In this document: positions 1 to 6,775 of the stretch, piece after piece | Layout: every line of letters begins with the position of its first letter | Numbering within the stretch: the stretch's first letter is position 1 | DNA from: Parelusimicrobium sp031549165 | GTDB lineage: Bacteria > Elusimicrobiota > Elusimicrobia > Elusimicrobiales > Elusimicrobiaceae | Assembly: GCA_031549165.1 (NCBI GenBank) | Contig: JAVBQE010000050.1 | Span: 1 to 10,795, forward strand | DNA length: 10,795 nt | Direction of reading: 5' to 3' | Notes under the pieces: generated by a model | What the model was told of the DNA's origin: nothing | The model's input: the letters and a program-made list of their open reading frames with translations, nothing else | The model's database searches: none | Position numbers and translations under genes: made by a program

Positions 1-1854
1 ATGGGCCTCAACATCTACCAGGGAGACGAAATACAAATCTCCGCCTACGGCCCCAGCGCCCAGGAAGAAGTGGAAGCCATTGTAAAAGTAGTTAACGAAA
101 TTTTGAGCGCGCCCATAGCCGCATATTCCCAGGCAGAAGCGTCTAAGGACCTTTCTTTAGGCCTGGACATGCAGGAAGAGCAGCCCATACCGGTGCATAC
201 AATTTACAGGGGCAAGGTATTCGCCCCAGCTTACATGATGCAGCATGAAGAAACCACCTTTGAAGAAAATACCGAGACCCCGCAGGAAGAGCTTACCCTT
301 TTAAAAAAGTGTCTCTACGAATTCGGCAAATCCTTACAGGAGGACATTATAAAGTCCAAAGACAAGGACGAAAAAACAATTCTTCAGTCCCACCTTGCTA
401 TATTGAAAGACCCCTATATTACAGAAAGCGCGGCATTGACCATATCTAAAGGCAAAACCGCCGCATATTCCTTCTACAAAGCCATAGAAGACAGCATTGA
501 AGTGCTTAAAAAAACCAACAATGCCATGTTTATGGAAAGGGTGGCGGACCTTAAAGATATCCGTAAAAGAATGATTAACAGGCTTTTAGGGCGCGTGGTA
601 AATGTAAACATCCCCAAAGGCAGCATAGTGGTGGCCGAGGACCTTTTCCCCTCCGACATCAAGTACTTGCAGGACAAGGCGGCAGGCGTAATTTTAGCGC
701 GCGGCTCACACACCTCTCACACGGCCATAATGCTTAAGAATATGAGCATCCCCACCGTATACGGCGCGGGCATAGGCATATTAAACCTTACCAACGGGCA
801 GATGGTTATTGAAGACGCGGATAGAATGTTTGTAGTAGTTAACCCTAACCAGAAAACTGTGGAAAACTTTGAAGTGGCTTTAAAACAAGCCGAAGAACAA
901 AAGAAAAAATTTATGGACGAAGCTGCGCTCCCAGCACTCACCAAAGACGGCGTGCGCATATATGTGCGCGGCAACATAGGCGGCGCGTCTTCTGCTGCGG
1001 AAGCAAAGCTTAACGGCGCCGAAGGCATAGGCCTGGTGAGAACGGAGTTTCTGTTCTTAAACCGCGGCGAAGCGCCTACAGAAGAAGAACAGGCCGTTAT
1101 TTACCAAAACTTTATAACCGAAATGCACCCCTACCCCGTAACTATAAGAACCTTTGACATCGGCGGGGACAAGCCTGCGCTGTACGTTAAAATACCTAAA
1201 GAGCAAAACCCCGTTTTAGGCGTAAGGGGCATTAGGGTTTACGAAAATAATGAAGAGCTTTTTAGAACGCAGATACGCGCTATGCTGCGTGTGCGCCCGC
1301 TTAACTCGCTGCAAATAATGCTGCCGATGGTGGCTTTTGTGGAAGAAATTATCGCCGTTAAAAAAATTGTGGAAGAAGAAAAACATAAAATGGGCATTCA
1401 AGACGACATCTCCTTAGGCATAATGCTTGAGGTGCCTTCGGCCTGCCTTATGACGGGCACGCTGGCGGCGCATTCTTCTTTCCTCTCCTTTGGCACTAAC
1501 GATTTAACCCAGTATACTTTGGCTATAGACAGAGAGCACCCTGTGCTTTCTAACAAAGCAGAAGCCTTGCACCCTGCCGTGCTGCGCCTGATATCAATAG
1601 CCGTGGCGGGCGCGCAGAGCAGTAAAAAGCCCATAAGCGTCTGCGGCGCTTTAGCATCTGAAGAAAACGCCATACCGATACTTATCGGCCTGGGAGTAAC
1701 CGAGCTTGCCGTAGTTACCGGAGAGGTGGCGGAGATAAAGGCGCTCATTAGAACCTTAGACACAAAAAAGTGCGTGGAAGTGGCCGCCAAAGCCATGAAC
1801 TTTGAAAACGCCGAACAGGTGGAAGACCTGGTTAAGCGTGAATTCGGAGTGTAG
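1..1854 (+). CDS. ptsI: PTS phosphocarrier HPr-enzyme I fusion (phosphoenolpyruvate-protein phosphotransferase), 5' truncated by the window
   Basis: Enzyme I takes phosphate from phosphoenolpyruvate and passes it to HPr, starting the cytoplasmic phosphorelay that drives PTS sugar uptake. Visible residues 1-34 match the C-terminal part of HPr, and the first Met aligns with the Met just after regulatory Ser46. The true start, the HPr active His and Ser46 therefore lie left of the window. A linker of about 30 residues leads to EI from residue 66. The EI N-domain has the phospho-accepting His240 in GSHTSHTAIM. The PEP-binding barrel shows GIGLVRTEF (Arg347), TIRTFDIGGDKP (Arg383), LEVPSA (Glu477), GTNDLTQYTLAIDR (Asp501, Arg511) and catalytic Cys548 in VCGALAS. 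The usual CGE reads CGA here. The C-terminus is complete and no EIIA domain follows. rnhB starts one base after the stop. EI identity is certain; the fusion is a strong inference from partial sequence. Confidence 0.95.
   Translation: MGLNIYQGDEIQISAYGPSAQEEVEAIVKVVNEILSAPIAAYSQAEASKDLSLGLDMQEEQPIPVHTIYRGKVFAPAYMMQHEETTFEENTETPQEELTLLKKCLYEFGKSLQEDIIKSKDKDEKTILQSHLAILKDPYITESAALTISKGKTAAYSFYKAIEDSIEVLKKTNNAMFMERVADLKDIRKRMINRLLGRVVNVNIPKGSIVVAEDLFPSDIKYLQDKAAGVILARGSHTSHTAIMLKNMSIPTVYGAGIGILNLTNGQMVIEDADRMFVVVNPNQKTVENFEVALKQAEEQKKKFMDEAALPALTKDGVRIYVRGNIGGASSAAEAKLNGAEGIGLVRTEFLFLNRGEAPTEEEQAVIYQNFITEMHPYPVTIRTFDIGGDKPALYVKIPKEQNPVLGVRGIRVYENNEELFRTQIRAMLRVRPLNSLQIMLPMVAFVEEIIAVKKIVEEEKHKMGIQDDISLGIMLEVPSACLMTGTLAAHSSFLSFGTNDLTQYTLAIDREHPVLSNKAEALHPAVLRLISIAVAGAQSSKKPISVCGALASEENAIPILIGLGVTELAVVTGEVAEIKALIRTLDTKKCVEVAAKAMNFENAEQVEDLVKREFGV
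1846..1849 (+). promoter_or_regulatory. Ribosome binding site of rnhB
   Basis: GGAG sits six bases before the ATG at 1856, inside the last codons of ptsI. It favours this start over the in-frame ATG at 1802, which would add 18 residues unlike RNase HII and overlap ptsI by 53 bases. It suggests coupled translation of the two genes. Confidence 0.7.
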
Positions 1855-1855
1855 T

Positions 1856-2476
1856 ATGCTTCTCTCTTTTGACAGAGAAAAAGCAGCTTCCCTAAACACC
1901 CAAATATTAGCAGGTATAGACGAAGCGGGCAGAGGCCCTTTGGCAGGCCCGGTAGTCGCCGCCGCGTGTTATATTCCTGCAGAACTTATCCCCCTTTTTA
2001 AAGATGTAAACGACAGTAAAAAACTTACCGAAAAGAAGCGCGATAAACTTTTCGCCCTCGCCATTGAACATAAACTCCCACACGGCGTAGGCTTTGCCAC
2101 AAGCAAAGAAATAGACTCCATAAACATTTTAGAAGCGACATTTTTAGCAATGCGCCGCGCGGTGGAAAAACTCTCTGCGCCGCATGGCACTTTCTTTTTA
2201 ATAGACGGAAGCCTCAAGATTAGAAATTTTGCGCTGCCGCAGGAAGCTGTGGTTGACGGAGACGCAAAGAGCATGTGCATAGCCATGGCCAGCGTAATGG
2301 CCAAAGTGACGCGTGATAATTATATGAAGGAGCTTTCGCTCAAATACCCCGCCTACGGCTTTGAAGGGCACAAAGGCTACGGCTCCAAAATGCACATGGA
2401 GGCCATCGCCCAGCATGGCCCGTGCCCGGAGCACAGGATGAGCTTTGCCCCTTTAAAGCAGGCGAATTTGTTTTGA
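1856..2476 (+). CDS. rnhB: Ribonuclease HII
   Basis: RNase HII cuts the RNA strand of RNA/DNA hybrids and nicks beside single ribonucleotides left in DNA. The protein has 206 residues, the usual length for the family. The N-terminal IDEAGRGPLAGPVV motif gives catalytic Asp22 and Glu23. Asp117 (LIDGS) and Asp154 (AKVTRD) complete the four-acid metal site. DSKKLTEKKR at 53-62, GDAKS at 135-139 and the C-terminal YGFEGHKGYGS and HRMSFAPL blocks are family signatures. It follows ptsI with a one-base gap and shares its transcript. yraN comes next after an inverted repeat, and rnhB-yraN adjacency is common in bacteria. No defect is visible. Confidence 0.96.
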   Translation: MLLSFDREKAASLNTQILAGIDEAGRGPLAGPVVAAACYIPAELIPLFKDVNDSKKLTEKKRDKLFALAIEHKLPHGVGFATSKEIDSINILEATFLAMRRAVEKLSAPHGTFFLIDGSLKIRNFALPQEAVVDGDAKSMCIAMASVMAKVTRDNYMKELSLKYPAYGFEGHKGYGSKMHMEAIAQHGPCPEHRMSFAPLKQANLF

Positions 2477-2518
2477 AAAAAGGAAGGATGATAACTGCTT
2501 TTGTATGGGTTCGGCCTA

Positions 2519-2637
2519 GGGATAGGAAAAGCCTTGTAAATTTCCATTTATTCGCACCTTTTTTGGGACTAACGTACACTAGTACGCTGTCGCCCGAAAA
2601 AAGATGCGAATAAATGCAAATTTCCTGCGTTTTATCC
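2519..2637. repeat. Long imperfect palindrome between rnhB and yraN
   Basis: One large inverted repeat fills the middle of this gap. The best-paired part is 2538-2567 against 2593-2623, which match in reverse complement with two mismatches and one single-base gap. Pairing continues outward to GGATA (2519-2523) and TATCC (2633-2637), and inward to CGTA (2573-2576) and TACG (2583-2586) around a CACTAG centre. It has no run of T after the stem, so it is not a standard intrinsic terminator. It carries no transposase gene. It could be a MITE-like insertion, an mRNA-processing hairpin in the rnhB-yraN transcript, or a structured RNA. The palindrome is directly visible; its function is unknown. Confidence 0.85.
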
Positions 2638-2657
2638 TGCCGCTTGTTTCTCCCTGG

Positions 2658-2700
2658 TTTGCGCGCTACGCGCGCCGGTTGCGCAGATGCGGCGCGCAAA
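2658..2700. repeat. GC-rich inverted repeat abutting the yraN ribosome binding site
   Basis: TTTGCGCGC (2658-2666) is the exact reverse complement of GCGCGCAAA (2692-2700). The left arm can instead pair with a second GCGCGC at 2670-2675 across a three-base loop. The two folds are mutually exclusive. The right arm runs into the AAAAGGA ribosome binding site of yraN, so folding could affect its translation. It may also just be part of the repeat material in this gap. Confidence 0.65.
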
Positions 2701-2704
2701 AGGA
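2698..2704 (+). promoter_or_regulatory. Ribosome binding site of yraN
   Basis: AAAAGGA lies nine bases before the ATG at 2714. The in-frame ATG at 2687 lies inside the GC-rich inverted repeat and has no such site, so 2714 is the better start. Confidence 0.65.
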
Positions 2705-2713
2705 CAATATTTT

Positions 2714-3070
2714 ATGACGAGATATTTGGGACTTAAGGGTGAAGACTTTGCAGTTAAACATTTGGAGAGCAAAGGGTATAAAATTTTAGCGCGTAACTTT
2801 AATGCAGGTGTGGGTGAGATAGATATTATTGCCATGCAAGGCAAAACATTAGTATTTGCAGAAGTGAAAACACGTTCTTATACTGCCTTCGGCGGCGGGG
2901 TGGCGGCGGTTACTAAGGCTAAACAAGCGCGCATTTACAAAGCGGCTGTTGCGTTTTTGAAAACAAACAAAATAAATTTTGATAGTATAAGGTTTGACGT
3001 ACTTGCAATAACAGATAAGGAAATAGACCACATAGAAGGCGCGTTTAATGCGCCGCGAGGTACTTTATGA
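2714..3070 (+). CDS. yraN: YraN family (UPF0102) endonuclease-like protein
   Basis: A 118-residue member of the YraN/UPF0102 family, whose fold resembles Holliday-junction resolvases and restriction endonucleases; its cellular role is not settled. Family features are in order: GLKGEDFAVKHLESKGYKIL at 6-25, RNF at 27-29, GEIDIIA at 34-40, VFAEVKTR at 47-54, FGGG at 59-62 and IRFDVLAI at 92-99. Asp37 with Glu50-Val-Lys52 gives a PD-(D/E)xK-like metal site. I chose ATG 2714 because of its ribosome binding site and because the protein then begins at the family's conserved N-terminus; 2687 would add nine residues from repeat DNA. Its stop overlaps the start of punA (ATGA), so the two are probably translationally coupled. 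It looks AT-richer than its neighbours by eye. Confidence 0.92.
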   Translation: MTRYLGLKGEDFAVKHLESKGYKILARNFNAGVGEIDIIAMQGKTLVFAEVKTRSYTAFGGGVAAVTKAKQARIYKAAVAFLKTNKINFDSIRFDVLAITDKEIDHIEGAFNAPRGTL

Positions 3071-3888
3071 GCCAGTTAAAACAAGTGACAGATATTGCAT
3101 TATTTTTAAACAAAAAAACTAAAAATTTTAAGCCGGAGTTTGCGCTAATCATGGGCAGCGGCCTTTCAGGCAGCGTGCCGGAGCTTAAAAATAAAATGGT
3201 TATTCCTTATACTTCCATACCCGGTTTTCTTAAAAGCACCGTATCAGGCCACAGCGGCAATTTGATTTTCGGCACTTACAAAGGCGTAAATATTATGGTA
3301 ATGCAGGGCAGGTTCCATTACTACGAAGGGCATAATATGAAGGACCTTGCACTCGCCCCGCGCGTGATGAAGATGCTGGGCGTAAAAAAACTCCTCGTCT
3401 CCGCCGCCGTGGGCTCCATTAATGCGGGCCTGCCCCCCGGCTCAATGGCAGTGATAAAGGACCATATTAACTTTATGTGTAATAACCCGCTGATAGGCAA
3501 CTATGATCCTGCCTTCGGGCCTATGTTCTTTGACGTTACTGAGGCCTATTCTAAAAATTTGAGAAAGAAGCTTATTGCCGCCGCCAAAAAATTAAAAATC
3601 ACGCATAAAGAAGGCGTTTATGTGGCTGTTACGGGGCCCAACTTTGAAACGCCCGCAGAGATTAAGGCATTTAAAAAGCTGGGCGCAGACGTGGTGGGCA
3701 TGAGCACTGTGCCAGAAGTGTTAGCCGCAAGGCAGCTCGGCATAGAAGTATGCGCCGTAAGCTGGGTGAGCAACCTGGCCGCAGGCATAAGCAAACACCC
3801 GCTTTCGCACGCGGAAACGATAAGTGAAACTAAAAAAATAGAAGGCAAATTTAAAGCGTTTTTAGAAACGGTGATACCTGTTATATAA
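3067..3888 (+). CDS. punA: Purine nucleoside phosphorylase (trimeric, 6-oxopurine type)
   Basis: Cleaves inosine, guanosine and their deoxy forms with phosphate, giving the free base and (deoxy)ribose-1-phosphate for purine salvage in the cytoplasm. The protein has 273 residues, close to the usual length. Phosphate-binding elements are GSGLSG (30-35), SGHSG (60-64) and MQGRFHYYEGH (79-89, with Arg82 and His84). The purine pocket has Glu194 in GPNFETPAEI and Asn236 in WVSNLAAG. Their spacing equals that of Glu201 and Asn243 in human PNP and supports 6-oxopurine preference. GMSTVPEV (211-218) is conserved. SAAVGSIN (112-119) is closer to the MTA phosphorylase form of that loop than the usual NAAGG, so some MTAP-like breadth cannot be excluded. 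The start overlaps the yraN stop by four bases, with GAGGT five bases ahead. A repeat element begins six bases after the stop. Confidence 0.93.
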   Translation: MSQLKQVTDIALFLNKKTKNFKPEFALIMGSGLSGSVPELKNKMVIPYTSIPGFLKSTVSGHSGNLIFGTYKGVNIMVMQGRFHYYEGHNMKDLALAPRVMKMLGVKKLLVSAAVGSINAGLPPGSMAVIKDHINFMCNNPLIGNYDPAFGPMFFDVTEAYSKNLRKKLIAAAKKLKITHKEGVYVAVTGPNFETPAEIKAFKKLGADVVGMSTVPEVLAARQLGIEVCAVSWVSNLAAGISKHPLSHAETISETKKIEGKFKAFLETVIPVI

Positions 3889-3893
3889 AAGTC

Positions 3894-3971
3894 TGTCATC
3901 CTGAGCAAAGCGAAGGATCTTTCTGTAAGCCGAAGAGCAAAATAAGATTCTTCGCTGCGCTCAGAATGACA
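3894..3971. repeat. Inverted-repeat element with TGTCAT ends, copy 1
   Basis: The ends 3894-3920 and 3945-3971 are reverse complements at 23 of 27 positions (TGTCATCCTGAGC... against ...GCTCAGAATGACA). The element is 78 bases with no coding capacity. AAAGT occurs directly on both sides (3888-3892 and 3971-3975), which could be a short target duplication if the element edges are shifted by a base. TGTCATTCTGAGCGAAGCGAAGAATCT-like palindromes are known as intergenic repeats in many unrelated bacteria. It sits six bases after punA and may act as a 3' hairpin for its mRNA. Confidence 0.85.
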
Positions 3972-4001
3972 AAGTAGGAAGAATATTTAATTAAGTAAAG
4001 C

Positions 4002-4122
4002 CATTGCGAGCGAAGCGCGGTAGCGTAGCATCCGTATAGAAAAACGGGCAATCTCCCGCTTATAGCCGTAAGACGAACAGAAATAAGAGGGAGATTGCCG
4101 CGGCCCTGGGCCTCGCAATGAC
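4002..4122. repeat. Inverted-repeat element with CATTGCGAG ends, copy 2
   Basis: The outer arms CATTGCGAG (4002-4010) and CTCGCAATG (4112-4120) are exact reverse complements. So are the inner arms GGCAATCTCCC (4047-4057) and GGGAGATTGCC (4089-4099). The right end continues to AATGACAA, matching the TTGTCATT end of copy 3, while the left end is degenerate (AGCCATTG). GTCATTGCGAG...GGCAATCTC palindromes are a familiar intergenic repeat type in several phyla. The segment between 3971 and 4002 is plain AT-rich DNA. The element runs to within 13 bases of the flippase start. Confidence 0.8.
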
Positions 4123-4135
4123 AACTAAAATATTA

Positions 4136-5566
4136 ATGAATCAACATATTAAAAAGCTGGGGAAGGAAACTCTTGTTTATGGCACTTCCACGGTGCTTGC
4201 CAGGCTGTTGAATTTTTGTCTGGTTCCGTTCTACACCTATTATTTAGCCACGGCGGACTATGGCATTATCTCCACCATCTTCGCGCTGCTGGCTTTGATG
4301 AACGTTATATATCTCTTCGGGCTGGACCAGGCTTATTTACGTTTTGCCTCCGAGCATGAGAATAAAAAGGAAGTTTTTTTACACTCCTTTTACGGCGTGC
4401 TGTGCTGGGGGGCGGTACTTTCCGTGCTGCTGTTTTTATTTTCGGACGGAGCGGCGCATGTGCTGGGGATAAGCGCTTCTAACGGCAATTTGCTGCGCCT
4501 GTCAGTCTTTATCCTCTTCTTAGACGTGCTTAACATGATACCTTTTACAAAGCTGCGCCTACAGCATAAGGCATGGTATTTCGCTTCCGTACGCACGCTT
4601 TCTATAGTCATCAACGTGGCGCTAAACATTATATTTTTGGCAGTGCTTAAATGGGGCATGGCGTCTATTTTATGGGCGAACATTTTTGCGTCTTTAACAT
4701 CTCTAATCTGCCTAAGCCCGGTGATATTTGAAGAGATAGGCGTTATTAAAATTAATAAAGATTTAAGAAGAAAAATGTTCGGCTTTGCCTGGCCGTTCGT
4801 GCCCTCTGGTATGGCCAGCATTATGGTTAATGTTATTGATAAGCCGCTAATTGCGTATTTAGCGGGCCTCAGCGTTGTAGGTATATATCAGGCTAACTTT
4901 AAAGTGGGCGTGTTTATGATGCTCATTGTGTCTATGTTTGACCAGGCCTGGCGGCCCTTTTTCCTGCAGCACGCTAAAGAAGAGGGGCATAAAGAATTGT
5001 TTGCCAAAATATTTACTTTATTTTTCAGCGTGTCCATGCTGGCCGCGCTGGGCATTTCGTTTTTGATGCCGGACATTATCCGCATGCCCATCTTCGGTAA
5101 ACACTTTATACACCCTAATTACTGGGGCGGCATGCAGATTATTCCTTTTGTAATTTTCGGCTACTTTTTCTACGGGCTCTATATCAACTTTATGGTGGCG
5201 CCGATACTTACGAAGAAGACAAAAGTACTCCTCCTCTCCACCATTTTGGGCGCGGTGGTGAGCGTTTGCACAAATATATTTCTGGTGCCGCGCATAGGCG
5301 TAACAGGCGCGGGCGTGGCGATACTGTTGAGCTATATAAGCATGGCGCTCACCCTTTTCATCTTCTTACAAATAAACTATCCTATTAAATATGATTATAA
5401 GAGGTTAGGTTTAATTTCCGCCTGCGCGCTGGCTGCGGGGGGCGCAAGTTACTTTTTACACGCGTCTTTTATAATAAAAATTTTAATCTTAATTATTTTT
5501 ACGGGCCTGACATTTTTTATTGTGCGGCCGAAGAGAGTTTCTAATGTTACAAGGCACACCGTTTGA
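4136..5566 (+). CDS. Polysaccharide/lipid-linked oligosaccharide flippase (Wzx-like, MOP superfamily)
   Basis: A 476-residue integral membrane protein of the polysaccharide biosynthesis/MviN-MATE (MOP) superfamily, expected to flip a lipid-linked sugar polymer precursor across the inner membrane. The N-terminus IKKLGKETLVYGTSTVLARL followed by NFCLVPFYTYYL is typical of the RfbX/Wzx type. About 12 to 14 hydrophobic segments follow, with charged cytoplasmic loops such as KINKDLRRK. The polar DKPLIAYL and FDQAWRPFF segments lie inside membrane regions and are recurrent in this family. ATG 4118 is in frame but lies within the repeat element, so I prefer ATG 4136; neither has a convincing ribosome binding site. 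No glycosyltransferases are nearby, so the substrate is unknown. Its last 23 bases overlap the antiporter gene. Confidence 0.87.
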   Translation: MNQHIKKLGKETLVYGTSTVLARLLNFCLVPFYTYYLATADYGIISTIFALLALMNVIYLFGLDQAYLRFASEHENKKEVFLHSFYGVLCWGAVLSVLLFLFSDGAAHVLGISASNGNLLRLSVFILFLDVLNMIPFTKLRLQHKAWYFASVRTLSIVINVALNIIFLAVLKWGMASILWANIFASLTSLICLSPVIFEEIGVIKINKDLRRKMFGFAWPFVPSGMASIMVNVIDKPLIAYLAGLSVVGIYQANFKVGVFMMLIVSMFDQAWRPFFLQHAKEEGHKELFAKIFTLFFSVSMLAALGISFLMPDIIRMPIFGKHFIHPNYWGGMQIIPFVIFGYFFYGLYINFMVAPILTKKTKVLLLSTILGAVVSVCTNIFLVPRIGVTGAGVAILLSYISMALTLFIFLQINYPIKYDYKRLGLISACALAAGGASYFLHASFIIKILILIIFTGLTFFIVRPKRVSNVTRHTV

Positions 5567-6761
5567 TTTAACTTTACTGGGCATAGCAGTGTTAATGCTG
5601 GTAAGCGTGGTGGCAAGCAAGGTAAGTTCTTCACGCCTTAGCGTGCCGGCGCTGGCGGTATTTTTAGGCATAGGCATGCTGGCTGGGTCCGAAGGCATAG
5701 GCGGAATATATTTTGACAATAACGAGTTTGCGCAGAATTTAGGTATTGTCGCACTTTCCTACATCCTCTTCGCGGGCGGTTTGGATACGGACTGCAGCAA
5801 TATTAAAAAAGTTATTCTCCCCTCCATCTTACTCTCCACCGTAGGTGTGTTCATGTCGGCGGTAATAGTGGGTTTCTTTGTTGTATATTTTTTAAACTTT
5901 TCAATTTTGGAAGGGTTGCTTTTAGGTTCTATTATTTCTTCTACGGACGCTGCGGCGGTGTTCTCCATTCTGCGCTCCAAAAACGTGCATTTGAAGCCGG
6001 CTTTAAAGGGGCTATTGGAGTTTGAGTCCGGCTCCAACGACCCTATGGCTATCTTCCTTACCACCATGTTTATACAGATTATGATTAACCCGGACGTGCC
6101 TTTGGGCAACTTCTTTATTTTCTTCGTACAGCAGATGGCTTTGGGCATCTTCTTCGGCGTAGTATGTTCGGAAGTTATGAAGAAGGTTTTGGAAACGCTG
6201 GAGCTTTCCTACCGCGGGCTATACCCGGCGTTTTCTATATCTATCGTCCTGCTGACTTACGCGCTTACGGCCGCCCTAGGCGGCAACGGCTTTTTGGCGG
6301 TGTATGTATGCGGTTTAAATTTAGCGCTCTCAGACTTTAAATTTAAAAAAGGTTTATCCGTCTTTCACGACAGCATAGGCTGGATAATGCAGATTTTAAT
6401 TTTCGTTACTTTGGGCCTGTTGTCTTTCCCCTCGCAGCTGATGGGCGTGTGGAGCGAAGGGATAATTGTGGCTTTTGTGCTTTTCTTTGTCGCGCGCCCC
6501 ATAAGCGTGGTGGCGTGCCTGGGCTGGTTTAAAATGCCCAAAAAAGAAGTTACCATGACGGCCTGGGTGGGCCTTAGGGGCGCGGCGCCCATTGTGCTGT
6601 CCACCTTCCCGCTTGTGGCGGGCGTGGAAAGGGCAGGCGAGATGTTTAATATCATTTTCTTCGTAGTATTGCTGTCGGTGTTAATACAAGGCTCCAGCAT
6701 CAGCTGGATGGCCAACCTGCTAGGCGTAGCCGTCCCCCCGCCGCCGCAGGAAGCTAAATAA
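5544..6761 (+). CDS. nhaP2: CPA1-family cation/proton antiporter, NhaP2 (CvrA)-like, without the C-terminal regulatory domain
   Basis: A 405-residue inner-membrane antiporter exchanging K+ or Na+ for H+. It has about 12 hydrophobic segments with the CPA1 signatures: FAGGLDTD (76-83), SSTDAAAVFSILRS (132-145), LEFESGSNDPMAIFL (158-172, with Asn165-Asp166 as the ion/proton site), FVARP (315-319) and WVGLRGAAPIVLSTFPL (341-357). These blocks resemble potassium/proton NhaP2 more than Na+-type NhaP. E. coli NhaP2 is about 578 residues with a TrkA-C domain; this protein stops after the transporter with a PPPPQEAK tail, so cytosolic ligand control may be absent. ATG 5544 has AAGAGAG six bases ahead; the upstream in-frame ATG at 5520 lies deeper in the flippase gene. 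Cation choice is inferred. Confidence 0.9.
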   Translation: MLQGTPFDLTLLGIAVLMLVSVVASKVSSSRLSVPALAVFLGIGMLAGSEGIGGIYFDNNEFAQNLGIVALSYILFAGGLDTDCSNIKKVILPSILLSTVGVFMSAVIVGFFVVYFLNFSILEGLLLGSIISSTDAAAVFSILRSKNVHLKPALKGLLEFESGSNDPMAIFLTTMFIQIMINPDVPLGNFFIFFVQQMALGIFFGVVCSEVMKKVLETLELSYRGLYPAFSISIVLLTYALTAALGGNGFLAVYVCGLNLALSDFKFKKGLSVFHDSIGWIMQILIFVTLGLLSFPSQLMGVWSEGIIVAFVLFFVARPISVVACLGWFKMPKKEVTMTAWVGLRGAAPIVLSTFPLVAGVERAGEMFNIIFFVVLLSVLIQGSSISWMANLLGVAVPPPPQEAK

Positions 6762-6762
6762 A

Positions 6763-6768
6763 GAGGTG
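6763..6768 (+). promoter_or_regulatory. Ribosome binding site of dacB
   Basis: GAGGTG lies seven bases before ATG 6776, in the 14-base gap after the antiporter stop. It is one of the clearest ribosome binding sites in the window and fixes the dacB start. Confidence 0.75.
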
Positions 6769-6775
6769 CCTTCCT

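Noticed and set aside
1..3. ATG at the first base as the true ptsI start
   Set aside because: The residues that follow align with the middle of HPr, so this Met is internal and the gene begins left of the window.
2488..2616. Small frame of about 42 codons after rnhB, with GGAAGG touching its ATG
   Set aside because: The ribosome-site spacing is too short, most of the frame is repeat palindrome, and the peptide matches nothing I recognise.
3067..3888. Calling the phosphorylase an MTA phosphorylase because of SAAVGS
   Set aside because: Glu194, Asn236 and the MQGRFHYYEGH motif fit the 6-oxopurine PNP type better.
4118..4135. Six extra N-terminal residues of the flippase from ATG 4118
   Set aside because: They are encoded by the repeat end and short adjoining DNA, while the typical family N-terminus begins at 4136. 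Kept open as a finding.
3889..4135. CRISPR array or tRNA in the repeat-rich gap
   Set aside because: The repeats are inverted pairs with no regular direct repeats and spacers, and no cloverleaf is visible.
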